From assembly GCA_002402965.1 (NCBI GenBank), contig DHGW01000056.1, forward strand, positions 131,972 to 165,676: DNA of 33,705 bases. Direction: 5' to 3'. The translations under genes were made by a program, and so were the position numbers. Below are positions 8,329 through 18,318 of the stretch, piece after piece. The stretch comes from Bacteroidales bacterium UBA4788 (lineage in GTDB: Bacteria > Bacteroidota > Bacteroidia > Bacteroidales > VadinHA17). The notes beneath the pieces are model-generated. The model ran no database searches, had not been told where the DNA came from, and worked only from the letters and a program-made list of their open reading frames with translations. Positions within the stretch are counted from its first letter, which is position 1; the number at the start of each line of letters is the position of its first letter.

Positions 8329-8441
8329 ACAGGGCTGGCATAGGATTTCCTGTTTTTTAGCAGCAATTCATTGCAGCGTTTAAGAATTTTACCACCTTTA
8401 AGCTTTCGAAAAACTTCGCACTTTAATTAAGACTTCAAAAG

Positions 8442-9806
8442 ATGAGCGGATTTGATTTTTCCAAAAGGGACTCCTTTGGCAGCAGGCTGGGAGTTATTGC
8501 AGCAGCGGCAGGTTCGGCAGTGGGTTTGGGCAATATCTGGAGATTCCCCTATATCCTTGGAGAGAACGGTGGCGGTGCATTCCTGATCATTTATCTTATA
8601 ATCGTCTTTGCTATCGGTATCCCGGTGATGATGTCGGAGTTCGTGATCGGAAGAAGGACCCAGCGAAACCCTGTCGGTGCCTTCAGGATGCTCTCAGCGC
8701 GCCGGCCATGGTATCTCGTTGGTATGATGGGCATTGTTGCTGCATTCATGATACTGGCCTTTTATACTGCCGTTGCCGGATGGACCCTCGAGTATATTTA
8801 TCAGATTCTGATCGGAGGCATCAAAGGGAAGTCATCAGGCGAACTGGCGGTTATGTTTGATGCCTTCCGCAGCGGCTCGCTCAGGCCCGCACTGTGGTTC
8901 ACGATCTTCCTCCTGGCGACCGCAGGGATTGTGCTTGGAGGGGTACGCAAGGGCATTGAAAAGTCAACCAAGGTAATGATGCCCCTTCTTTTCATCCTGC
9001 TCATTGTAATGTGCATCAAGTCACTCACCCTTCCCGGCGCAGGCAAAGGTGTGGAATTCCTTTTCAGACCTGATTTTTCCAAGATTACCGGAACTACCGT
9101 ACTGATGGCATTGGGACAGGCATTTTTTTCACTCAGCATAGGTATGGGCACCTTAATAACCTATGGCTCCTATATCCCGAAAGATAACAAGCTGGCAAGA
9201 ACGGCTGTACAGGTCTCCATGATCGACCTGTTGGTGGCAGTTCTTGCAGGGATAGCAATTTTCCCGGCTGTGTTCGCATTTGGAATATCCCCCGCTTCGG
9301 GTGAGGCGCTTACCTTCATTGTCCTGCCGGGCATCTTTCAGCAGATGACCGGGGGAATGATATTTGCATTCATGTTTTTCTTTCTACTCGCCATTGCCGC
9401 ACTGACCTCCACAATTTCGGTTCTGGAGGTAATTGTTGCATACTTCTCCGAACAGCTGAATCTGAGCAGGCGCACTGCCATAATCATTGCGACGGCTTCG
9501 ATGTTCATCCTTGGCATTGCAGCCTCCCTTTCTTGGGGTATGATGAGGGATGTAAAACTCTTTAACCTGAATATTTTTGACCTCTTTAATTACACCACGG
9601 CGAACATACTGTTGCCTCTGGGTGGTCTGCTCATTGTCGCATTCCTCGGATGGTTCTTCCCCGGACAATCTGTCAGGGATGAGCTCTCCAACGAAGGAAC
9701 CCTGCCAGTGAGATATTATTCCCTGTACCGTTTCGTCATAAGGTTCATCGCCCCTGTGGCCATTGCACTTGTGTTCCTGAACGGACTCGGATTGATTAAG
9801 TTCTAA
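8442..9806 (+). CDS. Sodium-dependent neurotransmitter/amino-acid symporter (NSS/SNF family)
   Basis: This is a LeuT-fold secondary transporter predicted to import an amino acid with Na+. It has 454 residues, the usual size for bacterial members such as LeuT and MhsT. The N-terminal hallmark is complete: GSRLGVIAAAAGSAVGLGNIWRFPY can be read as overlapping blocks GSRLGV, AGSAVGLGNIWRFPY and ENGGGAFL (TM1 unwound region with sodium and substrate sites). About 11 or 12 hydrophobic segments follow. The substrate cannot be told from sequence; tryptophan, tyrosine or branched-chain amino acids are known for relatives. The next gene is a second sodium-coupled amino-acid carrier only 17 bases downstream on the same strand, so the two are probably co-transcribed. 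Confidence 0.93.
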   Translation: MSGFDFSKRDSFGSRLGVIAAAAGSAVGLGNIWRFPYILGENGGGAFLIIYLIIVFAIGIPVMMSEFVIGRRTQRNPVGAFRMLSARRPWYLVGMMGIVAAFMILAFYTAVAGWTLEYIYQILIGGIKGKSSGELAVMFDAFRSGSLRPALWFTIFLLATAGIVLGGVRKGIEKSTKVMMPLLFILLIVMCIKSLTLPGAGKGVEFLFRPDFSKITGTTVLMALGQAFFSLSIGMGTLITYGSYIPKDNKLARTAVQVSMIDLLVAVLAGIAIFPAVFAFGISPASGEALTFIVLPGIFQQMTGGMIFAFMFFFLLAIAALTSTISVLEVIVAYFSEQLNLSRRTAIIIATASMFILGIAASLSWGMMRDVKLFNLNIFDLFNYTTANILLPLGGLLIVAFLGWFFPGQSVRDELSNEGTLPVRYYSLYRFVIRFIAPVAIALVFLNGLGLIKF

Positions 9807-9823
9807 ATATCAGTTACATCGAT

Positions 9824-11560
9824 ATGCACGGCCTGAACGATTTTCTTGTAAAGCTTGACGGATACCTGGGCGGTCATCCCTGGTTCATGGTGCTACTTAT
9901 CGGTACCGGGCTCTTCTTCACAATCTACCTTGGCTTTCCACAGATCAGGTATTTTCGCCATGCCATAAGAATAACCAGCGGCAAATATGATCACTCCCAT
10001 GATGTTGGTGACACTTCTCATTTCCAGTCGCTTGCCACTGCCCTCTCCGGCACTGTTGGGACCGGCAACATAGCAGGTGTGGCACTTGCCATACACCTTG
10101 GCGGACCTGCTGCCCTCTTCTGGATGCTGGTGACAGCTGCAATCGGGATGTGCACCAAGATGGTGGAGGTTTCTATCTCGCATAAATACAGGGATATCCT
10201 CCCTGATGGTTCCGTCTCCGGAGGTCCGATGTATTATATGAAGAAAAGGCTGAACATCACGACCAAAAGCGGGAAGATACTCAAGACCGGTGCCATTCTG
10301 GGAGCATTCTTTGCCGGCGCCACCATTCTCAGCTCTTTCGGCACAGGCAGTCTGCCGCAGATAAACAGCATCTCCAACTCGGTGTTTTCAACCTTCGGGA
10401 TAAAACATATCATAACGGGCGCCATCCTGGCGGTTCTCCTTGGAATGGTCATAATCGGAGGCATAAAGAGGATTGCAAAAGTAACCTCTGTGCTTGTTCC
10501 TTTTATGGCAATCCTTTACCTCATCGGATCGCTCCTGGTTATCTTCTCTCATCCCGGTAATATTATCCCCTCGTTTTTATCAATATTTGCCGATGCTTTC
10601 ACTGGTTCAGCTGCTGCCGGCGGCTTCCTGGGTGCCACCTTCGCCTTCGCCATGAACAGGGGGGTAAACAGAGGCCTCTTCTCAAATGAGTCAGGGCAGG
10701 GATCCGCGCCGATTGCACATTCAGCCGCACGCGCCCCGGAGCCTGTCTCCGAGGGTATGGTAGCACTGCTCGAACCATTTATTGACACCATCTGCATCTG
10801 CACCCTGACCGGGCTTGTCGTGCTTGCTTCGGGTGCCTGGAACACCAAGACTGACAATCAGTTCCAGACCACTGACATGCAGATACTGTCTGGCATCTAT
10901 GATGACGGAAACGGCGCTGATGTGGAAAAACTCAGCAGCCACCTCAGGGGAGACCAGTTCCTGGATCTATATAACGGTAAGCTGAAGGTGGAAAACGGTG
11001 TGATAACCACGACTGGGATTTCGGTTATCCATGCAAGATCCCTGGCCAGCAATATCAGGTTCATGTCAGGTAAAGAACCTTATTCGGGAGAGCTGGAGGT
11101 GATTGCCGGAAAGCTGCCGAATATGGCATCCATGACTGTGAGAGGTGAGTCGCTCATCCACAGCGCCCCATTGACTACCTTCGCCTTCAGCAGGAGCGTT
11201 CTCAAAGGCTTCGGGCCATACATTGTGACATTCTCACTGCTGCTGTTTGCATTCTCCACGGCTATCTCCTGGTCATATTACGGCGACAGGGCTGTGACAT
11301 ACCTCTTCGGACCGAAATACGTAATATACTACAGGCTGGTGTTTGTGGTTGCCTTCTTCATCGCATCATTCACTGACACCACAATAATCTGGTCACTGTC
11401 ATACGTTGCCATTGTGCTGATGGCAGTGCCTAACCTCATCGGCATCCTGATCCTCAGGAAAGAGGTGAAACAAAATGTGAAGGAATACTGGCAAGCCTTC
11501 GGGAAGATGTACCCGGATGAAAAGATCTCCGGGAAGATGCTGAAGAGATTCCGCGACTAA
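9824..11560 (+). CDS. Alanine/glycine:cation symporter (AGCS family) with an extra domain
   Basis: This is an Na+- or H+-coupled carrier for alanine or glycine. Family blocks include FPQIRYFRHA (38-47), LSGTVGTGNIAGVA (74-87), GGPMYYMKK (133-141) and the signature NRGLFSNESGQGSAPIAHSA (282-301). At 578 residues it is about 100 longer than usual AGCS proteins. The excess is a hydrophilic stretch of about 110 residues (roughly 341-450) between the transmembrane segment ending LVVLASGAWNTK and the one containing FGPYIVTFSLLLFAFSTAISW, where ordinary members have only a short loop. This insert looks like a small soluble domain with alternating beta-type segments, and I cannot name it. The gene follows the NSS transporter closely. 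The C-terminal tail is charged and cytoplasmic. Confidence 0.92.
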   Translation: MHGLNDFLVKLDGYLGGHPWFMVLLIGTGLFFTIYLGFPQIRYFRHAIRITSGKYDHSHDVGDTSHFQSLATALSGTVGTGNIAGVALAIHLGGPAALFWMLVTAAIGMCTKMVEVSISHKYRDILPDGSVSGGPMYYMKKRLNITTKSGKILKTGAILGAFFAGATILSSFGTGSLPQINSISNSVFSTFGIKHIITGAILAVLLGMVIIGGIKRIAKVTSVLVPFMAILYLIGSLLVIFSHPGNIIPSFLSIFADAFTGSAAAGGFLGATFAFAMNRGVNRGLFSNESGQGSAPIAHSAARAPEPVSEGMVALLEPFIDTICICTLTGLVVLASGAWNTKTDNQFQTTDMQILSGIYDDGNGADVEKLSSHLRGDQFLDLYNGKLKVENGVITTTGISVIHARSLASNIRFMSGKEPYSGELEVIAGKLPNMASMTVRGESLIHSAPLTTFAFSRSVLKGFGPYIVTFSLLLFAFSTAISWSYYGDRAVTYLFGPKYVIYYRLVFVVAFFIASFTDTTIIWSLSYVAIVLMAVPNLIGILILRKEVKQNVKEYWQAFGKMYPDEKISGKMLKRFRD

Positions 11561-11586
11561 CAAAGAAGCCGCGGGGTTGTCACCGT

Positions 11587-11620
11587 CAATCGGAGACTCT
11601 GACATACCATCTCCGGATTG
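11587..11620. terminator. Weak hairpin between convergent genes
   Basis: CAATCGGAGA (11587-11596) and TCTCCGGATTG (11610-11620) pair over ten bases with one bulge, between the AGCS gene and the convergent membrane-protein gene. There is no good T-run on either side, so it is only a possible bidirectional terminator. Confidence 0.3.
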
Positions 11621-11664
11621 GGGTTACCCGGCCGTGAGTATGGATTGTTAAGACGGACGCCTGT

Positions 11665-12558
11665 TCACTCCCTGTCCGGCACCGGGGGATAGAGATCCTC
11701 GACTTTCACGGCAGTATTGTTTTCAACGGTGACCTCTATTGCCACCTCATCTCCCCGGTTCCTGAAATAGAGCAGAAAGGCCAGGATCGGAGCCACTGGT
11801 GTTATCAGGGCACTTGTGAGAGCGCTTAATCCAATATACACCGGGTTCCGATGCATTTCCAGAATGGCAGAAGCCTCCTCCGGGTTTGCCAGCGAACGGA
11901 TGAAGGAGCCGGTGAAGGGCAGCATAACGATGGCACCCAGCAGCATTGCAACTACAATCAGTAGCAGGATTACTACTATCACCCACCCCATGTTGGGCCA
12001 GAGGTTTTTGTGCATCAGCCTGAAGGAGCGTGAAACAACCTCAAATGGGTTGCGGGTCTCAATTAGGGTAACCGGCATGGCAAAAAATATTACAGTGGCC
12101 ATGTAAAACATTACGAACAGCCCTGGAAGGACGAGCAGAACAAGGCCAACTGAAACGAGAACAACTGTCAGCAGACCAAGCAGGATGACTGCAGCAAAGT
12201 ATGGTATAAGCGCCACAAGCGTTCTCTTCAGCACAGAAGAGATGAACCCCGGCTCTCCCGCCGGCTTCTCAAGCACCCAGACATGGATTAAAACACCGAA
12301 GACCAGGGCTACGACCATCGTGAGAGCATACGGACCTGCCATAGACCTCATCATCTTAAGGAGTTCATCTGGATCAGTGGATACTGTCTGGAGGGATGCA
12401 AGATCAATTCCTGACATGAAAATGTTGGTAATCAGGGCGCTGACCAGGGAAATGAGATAGAGTCCGATGAAGTATTTCTTATAGAAGGACCATAGTTTGT
12501 TGAATGCTCCGTCGAGGTCAACAGCCCCGGCAAGAGGATGGTTCTGATAGTTGCTCAT
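11665..12558 (-). CDS. Uncharacterised multi-pass membrane protein
   Basis: The protein has 297 residues and about six strongly hydrophobic segments, for example IGLYLISLVSALITNIF near 30-47, ALTMVVALVFGVLIHVWVL near 97-115, ILLGLLTVVLVSVGLVLLVL, MGWVIVVILLLIVVAML, and the last one with ALITPVAPILAFLLYF. The N- and C-termini are hydrophilic. The block TLIETRNPFEVVSRSFRLMHKN between hydrophobic segments resembles the amphipathic motif of broad families of six-helix proteins related to the membrane domain of GPDP phosphodiesterases, but there is no catalytic domain. I do not assign a function. It lies 54 bases downstream of the SNF2 helicase gene on the same strand and may be co-transcribed with it. 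Confidence 0.75.
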   Translation of the reverse strand: MSNYQNHPLAGAVDLDGAFNKLWSFYKKYFIGLYLISLVSALITNIFMSGIDLASLQTVSTDPDELLKMMRSMAGPYALTMVVALVFGVLIHVWVLEKPAGEPGFISSVLKRTLVALIPYFAAVILLGLLTVVLVSVGLVLLVLPGLFVMFYMATVIFFAMPVTLIETRNPFEVVSRSFRLMHKNLWPNMGWVIVVILLLIVVAMLLGAIVMLPFTGSFIRSLANPEEASAILEMHRNPVYIGLSALTSALITPVAPILAFLLYFRNRGDEVAIEVTVENNTAVKVEDLYPPVPDRE

Positions 12559-12612
12559 TGCAGCGGTTTGATTTAGAGATTAGAGAAAATTCCACGTAAA
12601 ACTATAAAAAAA

Positions 12613-15582
12613 TCAATTCAGTATCTCAAGCATTTCCTTCACGTCAAGATCGCCCAGGGGGTTATTGGCTTCGACAAAAGTCCCCGCCAGCCGTGATTTC
12701 CTCTCCTGGAGCCGCTGAATCTTCTCCTCGATTGTGTTGCCTGAGATATACCTGTGAACGAACACTCTCTTTTCCTGACCTATTCTGTGCGCCCTGCTCA
12801 GCGCCTGTATCTCCGATGCCGGATTCCACCACGGGTCAAGGATAAAGACGTAGTCGGCCTCTGTCAGGTTCAGTCCCACACCGCCGGCCTTAAGTGAGAT
12901 AAGGAAGACCTTAATGCTCTCATCATTTCTGAAGTTGCCTATTACCTTGCCGCGGTCCCTGGTAGAGCCGGTAAGCATTGTGTATCCGATCTCCTTCCGC
13001 TCCAGCCATCCGGGGAAGAGTTCGAGGTGTTTCACGAACGATGAGAAGACAAGGATCCTGTGACCTTCGGAGACCACGCTCTCGATATTATGAGTCACGG
13101 TGTCAAACTTGCCGGATCCTCCTGAATAATCCTCGTCTGTCATGACGGGATGGTTAGCCAGCTGCCTGAGCCTCATCAGTCCCTGTAGCACTATGATTGC
13201 GGATTTTTCGATGCCGACAGACTCAATGTTTTCAAGGATGGTGTTTCTTACGGCTGACTTCTCGCGCTCGTATATCGCTGCCTGCTCATCAGACATGTCG
13301 CAGTGAATCACCTGCTCCGTCACGGGAGGCAGTTCACTGACAACCATCTCCTTGGTGCGTCTCATGATAAAAGGCTGTATTATCTTCCTGAGCCTGTTCT
13401 CCTTTTCCTCTTCGTTATTCTTTTCAATGGGACGCGCGAATTCCCTCCTGAAGAAGGCGAGGGAGCCGAGCAGGCCGGGGTTGACGAAGTTGAGCTGTGT
13501 CCAGAGGTCGGTGAGAGAGTTCTCTACAGGCGTGCCGGTGAGAACAAGCCTGTGGTCGGCCCTCAGGCGCATTACTGCCCGGTAGAGGTGCGAGGAGGGA
13601 TTTTTTATGTGCTGGCTCTCATCAAGGACAACATAAAAGAAGTTCACCTGCGTAAATATCTCAATGTCCTGCCTCACGGTGTGGTAGCTTGAAATGATAA
13701 TGTCATAGCCGGTGAATTGTGATGCCGATTTGTGCCTCGCGGAGCCATAGTGGATCAGGGTTTTCATGGAGGGACAGAAGCGCTTTATCTCGTTATGCCA
13801 GTTATGACAGAGCGAGGCGGGCACTATTATAAGCGATGTGGCGGGAGGTGCAGCTTTGTCAAAGAGGGTCAGCTGTCTGCCCGGTGCCGCTTCTCCGTCG
13901 ACTGACTGCATATGTGAGGAGCCTCTGCGTGACAGCATCTGCTCCCTGTTCCACAGAAGCAGGGCGAGGGTCTGAAGTGTCTTGCCCAGACCCATATCGT
14001 CTGCGAGACATCCGCCGAGGTTGTTCGACTGCAGGAAATGAAGCCAGCTCATTCCTTCCTGCTGGTAGGGACGGAGTGCCGCACGGAGTTCCCTTGGCGG
14101 TGGCAGCAGTCTGAGCTGGTCAGGCATGACCAGTTTTTCCAGCCTGGCACAGGTATCACACTCATCACCTGAGACTACCTCGCTCAGGATCCCGAAGTGC
14201 TGCTTATGCAGAAGCAGGTTTTCGCCATTTTCCTTTCCCATCTCGAAGAGACCGCTGTAACGGGCGAACCACTCATCCGGGAGGAGTGCAACCGTACTAT
14301 CAGGCAGGACATACTCACGCCTGCCTTCCAGTATATTACGACGGAACCTGGTGAAGGGTATGGTAAACTGTCCGATCCTCACGACAACCTTCAGGTCAAA
14401 CCAGTCATTGATCACCAGGTGACTCATTTTTATCTCCAGAGGTTCAAGGGAATAGGGCCGTTCAAGGCTTCCGGTGCGGACGATGAGTCCTGCATTTTCC
14501 AGTTTCTTCCGGTTGATTGAGACAGCTTCTATCAGGTCATAGAGAGCGTCTTCATCATCCTCCCGTGATCCGGGAGCGAAGAAGTTAATGCCGTCTTCGG
14601 TGAAGAGGCCTGCCTCATCAAGGGCCTTCAGGCAGCTCTTCTCCCAGACGGGGTCACGTTCTTTCTTCAGAAAGCTGAAATCGCCGTTTTCATTTCTGAA
14701 TGCCGTGAAGTGCGTCACATCATCAGGATAGTAGATGTCCCGGTTGTCATAGCGGAACTTGAGGATGGCTGCCGGCATGCCTGTGACTATACGCTCAACC
14801 GTAAGTAATGCTTTCTTCTCTGCATCAGCTTTTTTGAGTGTGAATCCCGTCCCGGTAATCCTGTGATTGCTGGCAACCTGCAGCACAAAGGTGGAGAAAT
14901 ACTTTTCCACGGTGGCTTCGGGGATAATGATCTTATCGCGTGTCAGGAATGGTTTGATCTTGGTGCCCTCGATCTCCGCAATGAAATGTATACTGTGCCC
15001 GGCCCTGATGATACAGGGTTTATTGGAGAGTATCTCCACCTGGACGCCCCGCAACCGGACAGGGCGCCCGGCGGATTCAATCATCAGGCTATAGCTGGTG
15101 GACTCCCGGGTACGGTCGAACCTGAATACCGGCTTTGCCTCAACGGGCTCTATCAACAGCCTGTCCTCCGGGTGTAACGAAGTTATCTTCGTCTTCTGAA
15201 GAAACACTGGTACCCCCTCATTCAGGGCGATCTTCAGACATTGGCAGATCCTCGATTCTATATAGGGCTTGACGAGCTCCTCAAAATTCCGGTCAGTGAC
15301 ATTTTCAATAAACTCCTTGACGGTGCGGTGCTTCGAGAAGAGCTTATATAGATTGCGGTCAGAGTATTCATTCACCAGCCTGACTGCTTCCCTCTCCTCG
15401 GTATCAAGTCCCGCCAGGGTGGTACTGTTTGGGAAAGGGGAGAGGGCTTCTCCAAATGAGTAGTAGTCGCGGCCAGGCATCTTCTCCAGCATGCATGGCA
15501 TACATACGGAGCCCCACGTCCGGTGCTGTGTCAGAATAAGTGCAAAGAGTCTTTCTCGCTCCTTGGGGAAGGGGGCCTGCAT
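12613..15582 (-). CDS. SNF2-family DEAD/DEAH-box helicase
   Basis: This is a large Swi2/Snf2-type ATPase of 989 residues that should translocate on double-stranded DNA or remodel DNA-bound proteins such as RNA polymerase. The first 500 residues are a bacterial SNF2-associated region of mixed beta/alpha character with no SWIM zinc motif that I can see. Then come LRPYQQEGMSWL (Q-like motif, 503-514), Walker A in DDMGLGKTLQTLALLL (528-543), Walker B DESQHIKNPSS (654-664, DESQ instead of DEAH), and TGTPVENSLTDLW (682-694). The C-terminal helicase lobe has LKAGGVGLNLTEADYVF, DPWWNPASEIQALSRAHRIGQ and HRYISGNTIEEKI. The motif set is complete, so it should be active. No methylase or nuclease partner lies nearby, so a defence role is not indicated. 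Confidence 0.93.
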   Translation of the reverse strand: MQAPFPKERERLFALILTQHRTWGSVCMPCMLEKMPGRDYYSFGEALSPFPNSTTLAGLDTEEREAVRLVNEYSDRNLYKLFSKHRTVKEFIENVTDRNFEELVKPYIESRICQCLKIALNEGVPVFLQKTKITSLHPEDRLLIEPVEAKPVFRFDRTRESTSYSLMIESAGRPVRLRGVQVEILSNKPCIIRAGHSIHFIAEIEGTKIKPFLTRDKIIIPEATVEKYFSTFVLQVASNHRITGTGFTLKKADAEKKALLTVERIVTGMPAAILKFRYDNRDIYYPDDVTHFTAFRNENGDFSFLKKERDPVWEKSCLKALDEAGLFTEDGINFFAPGSREDDEDALYDLIEAVSINRKKLENAGLIVRTGSLERPYSLEPLEIKMSHLVINDWFDLKVVVRIGQFTIPFTRFRRNILEGRREYVLPDSTVALLPDEWFARYSGLFEMGKENGENLLLHKQHFGILSEVVSGDECDTCARLEKLVMPDQLRLLPPPRELRAALRPYQQEGMSWLHFLQSNNLGGCLADDMGLGKTLQTLALLLWNREQMLSRRGSSHMQSVDGEAAPGRQLTLFDKAAPPATSLIIVPASLCHNWHNEIKRFCPSMKTLIHYGSARHKSASQFTGYDIIISSYHTVRQDIEIFTQVNFFYVVLDESQHIKNPSSHLYRAVMRLRADHRLVLTGTPVENSLTDLWTQLNFVNPGLLGSLAFFRREFARPIEKNNEEEKENRLRKIIQPFIMRRTKEMVVSELPPVTEQVIHCDMSDEQAAIYEREKSAVRNTILENIESVGIEKSAIIVLQGLMRLRQLANHPVMTDEDYSGGSGKFDTVTHNIESVVSEGHRILVFSSFVKHLELFPGWLERKEIGYTMLTGSTRDRGKVIGNFRNDESIKVFLISLKAGGVGLNLTEADYVFILDPWWNPASEIQALSRAHRIGQEKRVFVHRYISGNTIEEKIQRLQERKSRLAGTFVEANNPLGDLDVKEMLEILN

Positions 15583-15706
15583 AGTCGCATTAAATGAACC
15601 TGCAATTTTGAAATTCCCCGTGTAAAATCAAAGCGCCTGAGGCAAATAATTATTCATTAAAGGATTATTTATATCTTTCCATGCTTGAATAAAACCGGAG
15701 AATAAG

Positions 15707-18316
15707 ATGAAAAGGGCACTTATAATCAGTTTCTTGTTGTATATCACTCTTCTGGCGGCATCACAGGAGACACCGCTAAATTCAGGCTGGAAGGCAAAAA
15801 GAGTATCCGGGGTGAGTATTGACGGCTACCGGCTGACAGCTGAGGAGCCAGATCTTACAGGATGGGTGAATGCCACCGTTCCCGGTACCATACTCACGAC
15901 TCTGGTTAACAACGGCCTGATGCCCGACCCGTGGTATGGAATGAACAACCAGGAGATACCTGATGTCTATGAAGCTGGTCGCGATTATTACACTTACTGG
16001 TATTTCACCCGGTTCTCATCCGAAAGCCTGGATTCCACACGTCAGATCTGGCTTAATTTCAGAGGTATAAATTACCGGGCAGAGATTTATCTTAACGGAA
16101 AACTGATCAGTGACGGTGTGCATGAGGGTATGTTCCTCCGTCAGAAATACAACGTCACGTCCATTCTTAACAGCAAGGGCCACAACAGGCTTGCGGTAAA
16201 GGTCGAGCCTCCGCTGAACCCCGGCAATCCCAACGGTGGCCAGGGAGGCGACGGCACCATCGGTCGTGATGTAACCATGCAGTTCACGGCAGGATGGGAC
16301 TGGATAGCGCCTGTCAGGGACAGGAATACAGGGATCTGGGATGCAGTCACAATTGAGGTAACCGGTGACATAGATATAAAGAACTGTTTTGCCCGGACCA
16401 GAGTGCCCGGTGAACGTCTGCCAGGAGAACTGCAGGATCCTGCATTCGTAACCTTCTCCGCCGAGCTGGTTAATCCCACCGACAGGCTTGTGGAGGGTCA
16501 GATTGCCGTGGCATACATGGGAGCAACGGACAAGAAGAAGCTGAAGATAGCACCTCACAGCACCCTCACCTTTGAATTTTCAGAGACGAAGCAGACTGAT
16601 CCCAGGATCTGGTGGCCCAACGGTGTGGGACAGCCCTCGATTTACCCGGCGGTGATTACATTCCATGACAAAAAGGGTAACACCCTCGACAGGGAGGACC
16701 TGTCCTTCGGTTTCCGTGAGACGGGAAGCTACTTTGATGATTCAACCGGTGCCCGGATCTTCACCATAAACGGGCAGAAACTCTTCATCAGGGGGGCCAA
16801 CTGGATCGCTTCCGACGGTATGCTTCGGCTTAGCCAGGAGAGATATGAGGCTGAGGTAAAGATGCATGCCGAGATGAACATGAACATGATAAGGGTCTGG
16901 GGCGGATCAATCACCGAGAGGCCGGAGTTCTATGAGGCATGCGACAGGAACGGGATACTGGTGTGGCAGGATCTGTGGATTACAGGCGACTGCAACGGCA
17001 GGTGGCTTGATACGGTGAGAAAGGCTGACAGCCAGGAGGTGAGGAGGCAGTATCCGGATGATGATTCGCTGTTCCTGCGGTCCATGGAGGACCAGGTGAA
17101 GATGCTCCGGAACCATCCTTCGCTGTATATCATTTGTGGCGGCAATGAGTTTCCGCCGCCGCGGGAAATGGACACACTGATACGGGCAAAGCTGGAGAAT
17201 ATTGACGGAACGAGGATATACCTGAGCGAATCAACCTCGCCGGACCTGCTTCGCAATACACTCGGAGGCACAGCCGACGGACCCTATAATATTAGGGAGC
17301 CGCTCTGGTTCTTCAGTGAGAAATGGCATCCCTTCAATCCCGAGATCGGGTCAGTAGGCTTGCCGAACCTGGAAGGATTGAAGAAGATGATGGATGAGAA
17401 GGACCTGGTGATTCCTGTTGGCAAAGAGGTGAACGAGGTATGGAAATACCATAAATATATGGGTTATGGAGGGATGATTGAAAAGCTGGGTGAGCCCCGT
17501 GACCTTGATGATTTCGTAAGGAAAGCCCAGTTGCTGAATTACGAGCAGTACCGTTCACTGGTTGAGGGGTATACCTCGCACATGTGGGACTGGTACACCG
17601 GGTTTCTCGTCTGGAAGAGCCAGAATCCATGGCCGGCGCTCAAGGGCCAGTTCTACGACTGGTACCTGGATCAGAATGCTGGATTTTACGGGTTCAGACA
17701 CGGGGCTGCATCTGTGCACCTGATGTTCAATCCGGCTGACTCGTCAGTATATGTGATTAACTCCACACCCAGGGAGCGCAAGGGTCTGAGACTGGAAGCC
17801 AGGCTGACCGACGAGTACGGGAAGGAGATTTGGAAACAGGCCCGGGAGACGGCCGTTGAAGGCAACAGCATCACACGGTTGTGGGATGTAGATTTGCATA
17901 GTGTGCCGGCTGCTGTTCACTTCCTGAATCTGCGTATCACCTATGTCTCTACCGGATTGCCCATGGATGATAATACATACTGGTTCCCGTGGAACGGAGA
18001 GAGGGAGAATCTGACCGGGTTGCCCGAGGCAAGGATAGTGGGTCAGATGATGAAGAGCAATAATGGCAAATACAGTGTGGATCTTGCAAACAGCGGCAGT
18101 GTTGCTGCCTTTTTCGTCCGGATGAAGGTATTGCGTGCCTCTGATGGCGAGATGGTGACTCCTGTCTATATTGACGATAATTACATTGTATTGCTGCCAG
18201 GAGAGAAGAAGAGCATCCAGCTGGATGTAACAGGGCTGAAAGATGATGACCGTAACACCCCGTTGTTATTGCATCTTGAAGGATTCAACCTCCAGCCGGT
18301 AATTGTAAGGCTTTAA
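15707..18316 (+). CDS. Secreted glycoside hydrolase family 2 (beta-mannosidase / exo-glucosaminidase type)
   Basis: This is a GH2 retaining glycosidase of 869 residues. A signal peptide (about 1-19) without a lipobox Cys points to the periplasm or export. The N-terminal sugar-binding jelly-roll has VPGTILTTLVNNGLMPDPWYG (57-77) and the YWYFTRF block, then immunoglobulin-like domains, then the TIM barrel beginning FIRGANWIASDGM. The acid/base is Glu481 in GGNEFPPP. The likely nucleophile is Glu546 in HPFNPEIGSVGLPN. This FNPE-GSVG context resembles the plant mannosylglycoprotein endo-beta-mannosidase and CsxA exo-glucosaminidase branch rather than LacZ. The exact substrate (beta-mannoside, glucosaminide or N-glycan core) is open. 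A GGAG ribosome site lies about 8 bases before the start. It stands alone, with no SusC/SusD pair beside it. Confidence 0.9.
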   Translation: MKRALIISFLLYITLLAASQETPLNSGWKAKRVSGVSIDGYRLTAEEPDLTGWVNATVPGTILTTLVNNGLMPDPWYGMNNQEIPDVYEAGRDYYTYWYFTRFSSESLDSTRQIWLNFRGINYRAEIYLNGKLISDGVHEGMFLRQKYNVTSILNSKGHNRLAVKVEPPLNPGNPNGGQGGDGTIGRDVTMQFTAGWDWIAPVRDRNTGIWDAVTIEVTGDIDIKNCFARTRVPGERLPGELQDPAFVTFSAELVNPTDRLVEGQIAVAYMGATDKKKLKIAPHSTLTFEFSETKQTDPRIWWPNGVGQPSIYPAVITFHDKKGNTLDREDLSFGFRETGSYFDDSTGARIFTINGQKLFIRGANWIASDGMLRLSQERYEAEVKMHAEMNMNMIRVWGGSITERPEFYEACDRNGILVWQDLWITGDCNGRWLDTVRKADSQEVRRQYPDDDSLFLRSMEDQVKMLRNHPSLYIICGGNEFPPPREMDTLIRAKLENIDGTRIYLSESTSPDLLRNTLGGTADGPYNIREPLWFFSEKWHPFNPEIGSVGLPNLEGLKKMMDEKDLVIPVGKEVNEVWKYHKYMGYGGMIEKLGEPRDLDDFVRKAQLLNYEQYRSLVEGYTSHMWDWYTGFLVWKSQNPWPALKGQFYDWYLDQNAGFYGFRHGAASVHLMFNPADSSVYVINSTPRERKGLRLEARLTDEYGKEIWKQARETAVEGNSITRLWDVDLHSVPAAVHFLNLRITYVSTGLPMDDNTYWFPWNGERENLTGLPEARIVGQMMKSNNGKYSVDLANSGSVAAFFVRMKVLRASDGEMVTPVYIDDNYIVLLPGEKKSIQLDVTGLKDDDRNTPLLLHLEGFNLQPVIVRL

Positions 18317-18318
18317 AA

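Noticed and set aside
12613..15582. SNF2 helicase as part of a phage-defence system (DISARM-like)
   Set aside because: No methylase, DUF1998, nuclease or phospholipase partner lies beside it; the neighbours are a membrane protein and a glycosidase.
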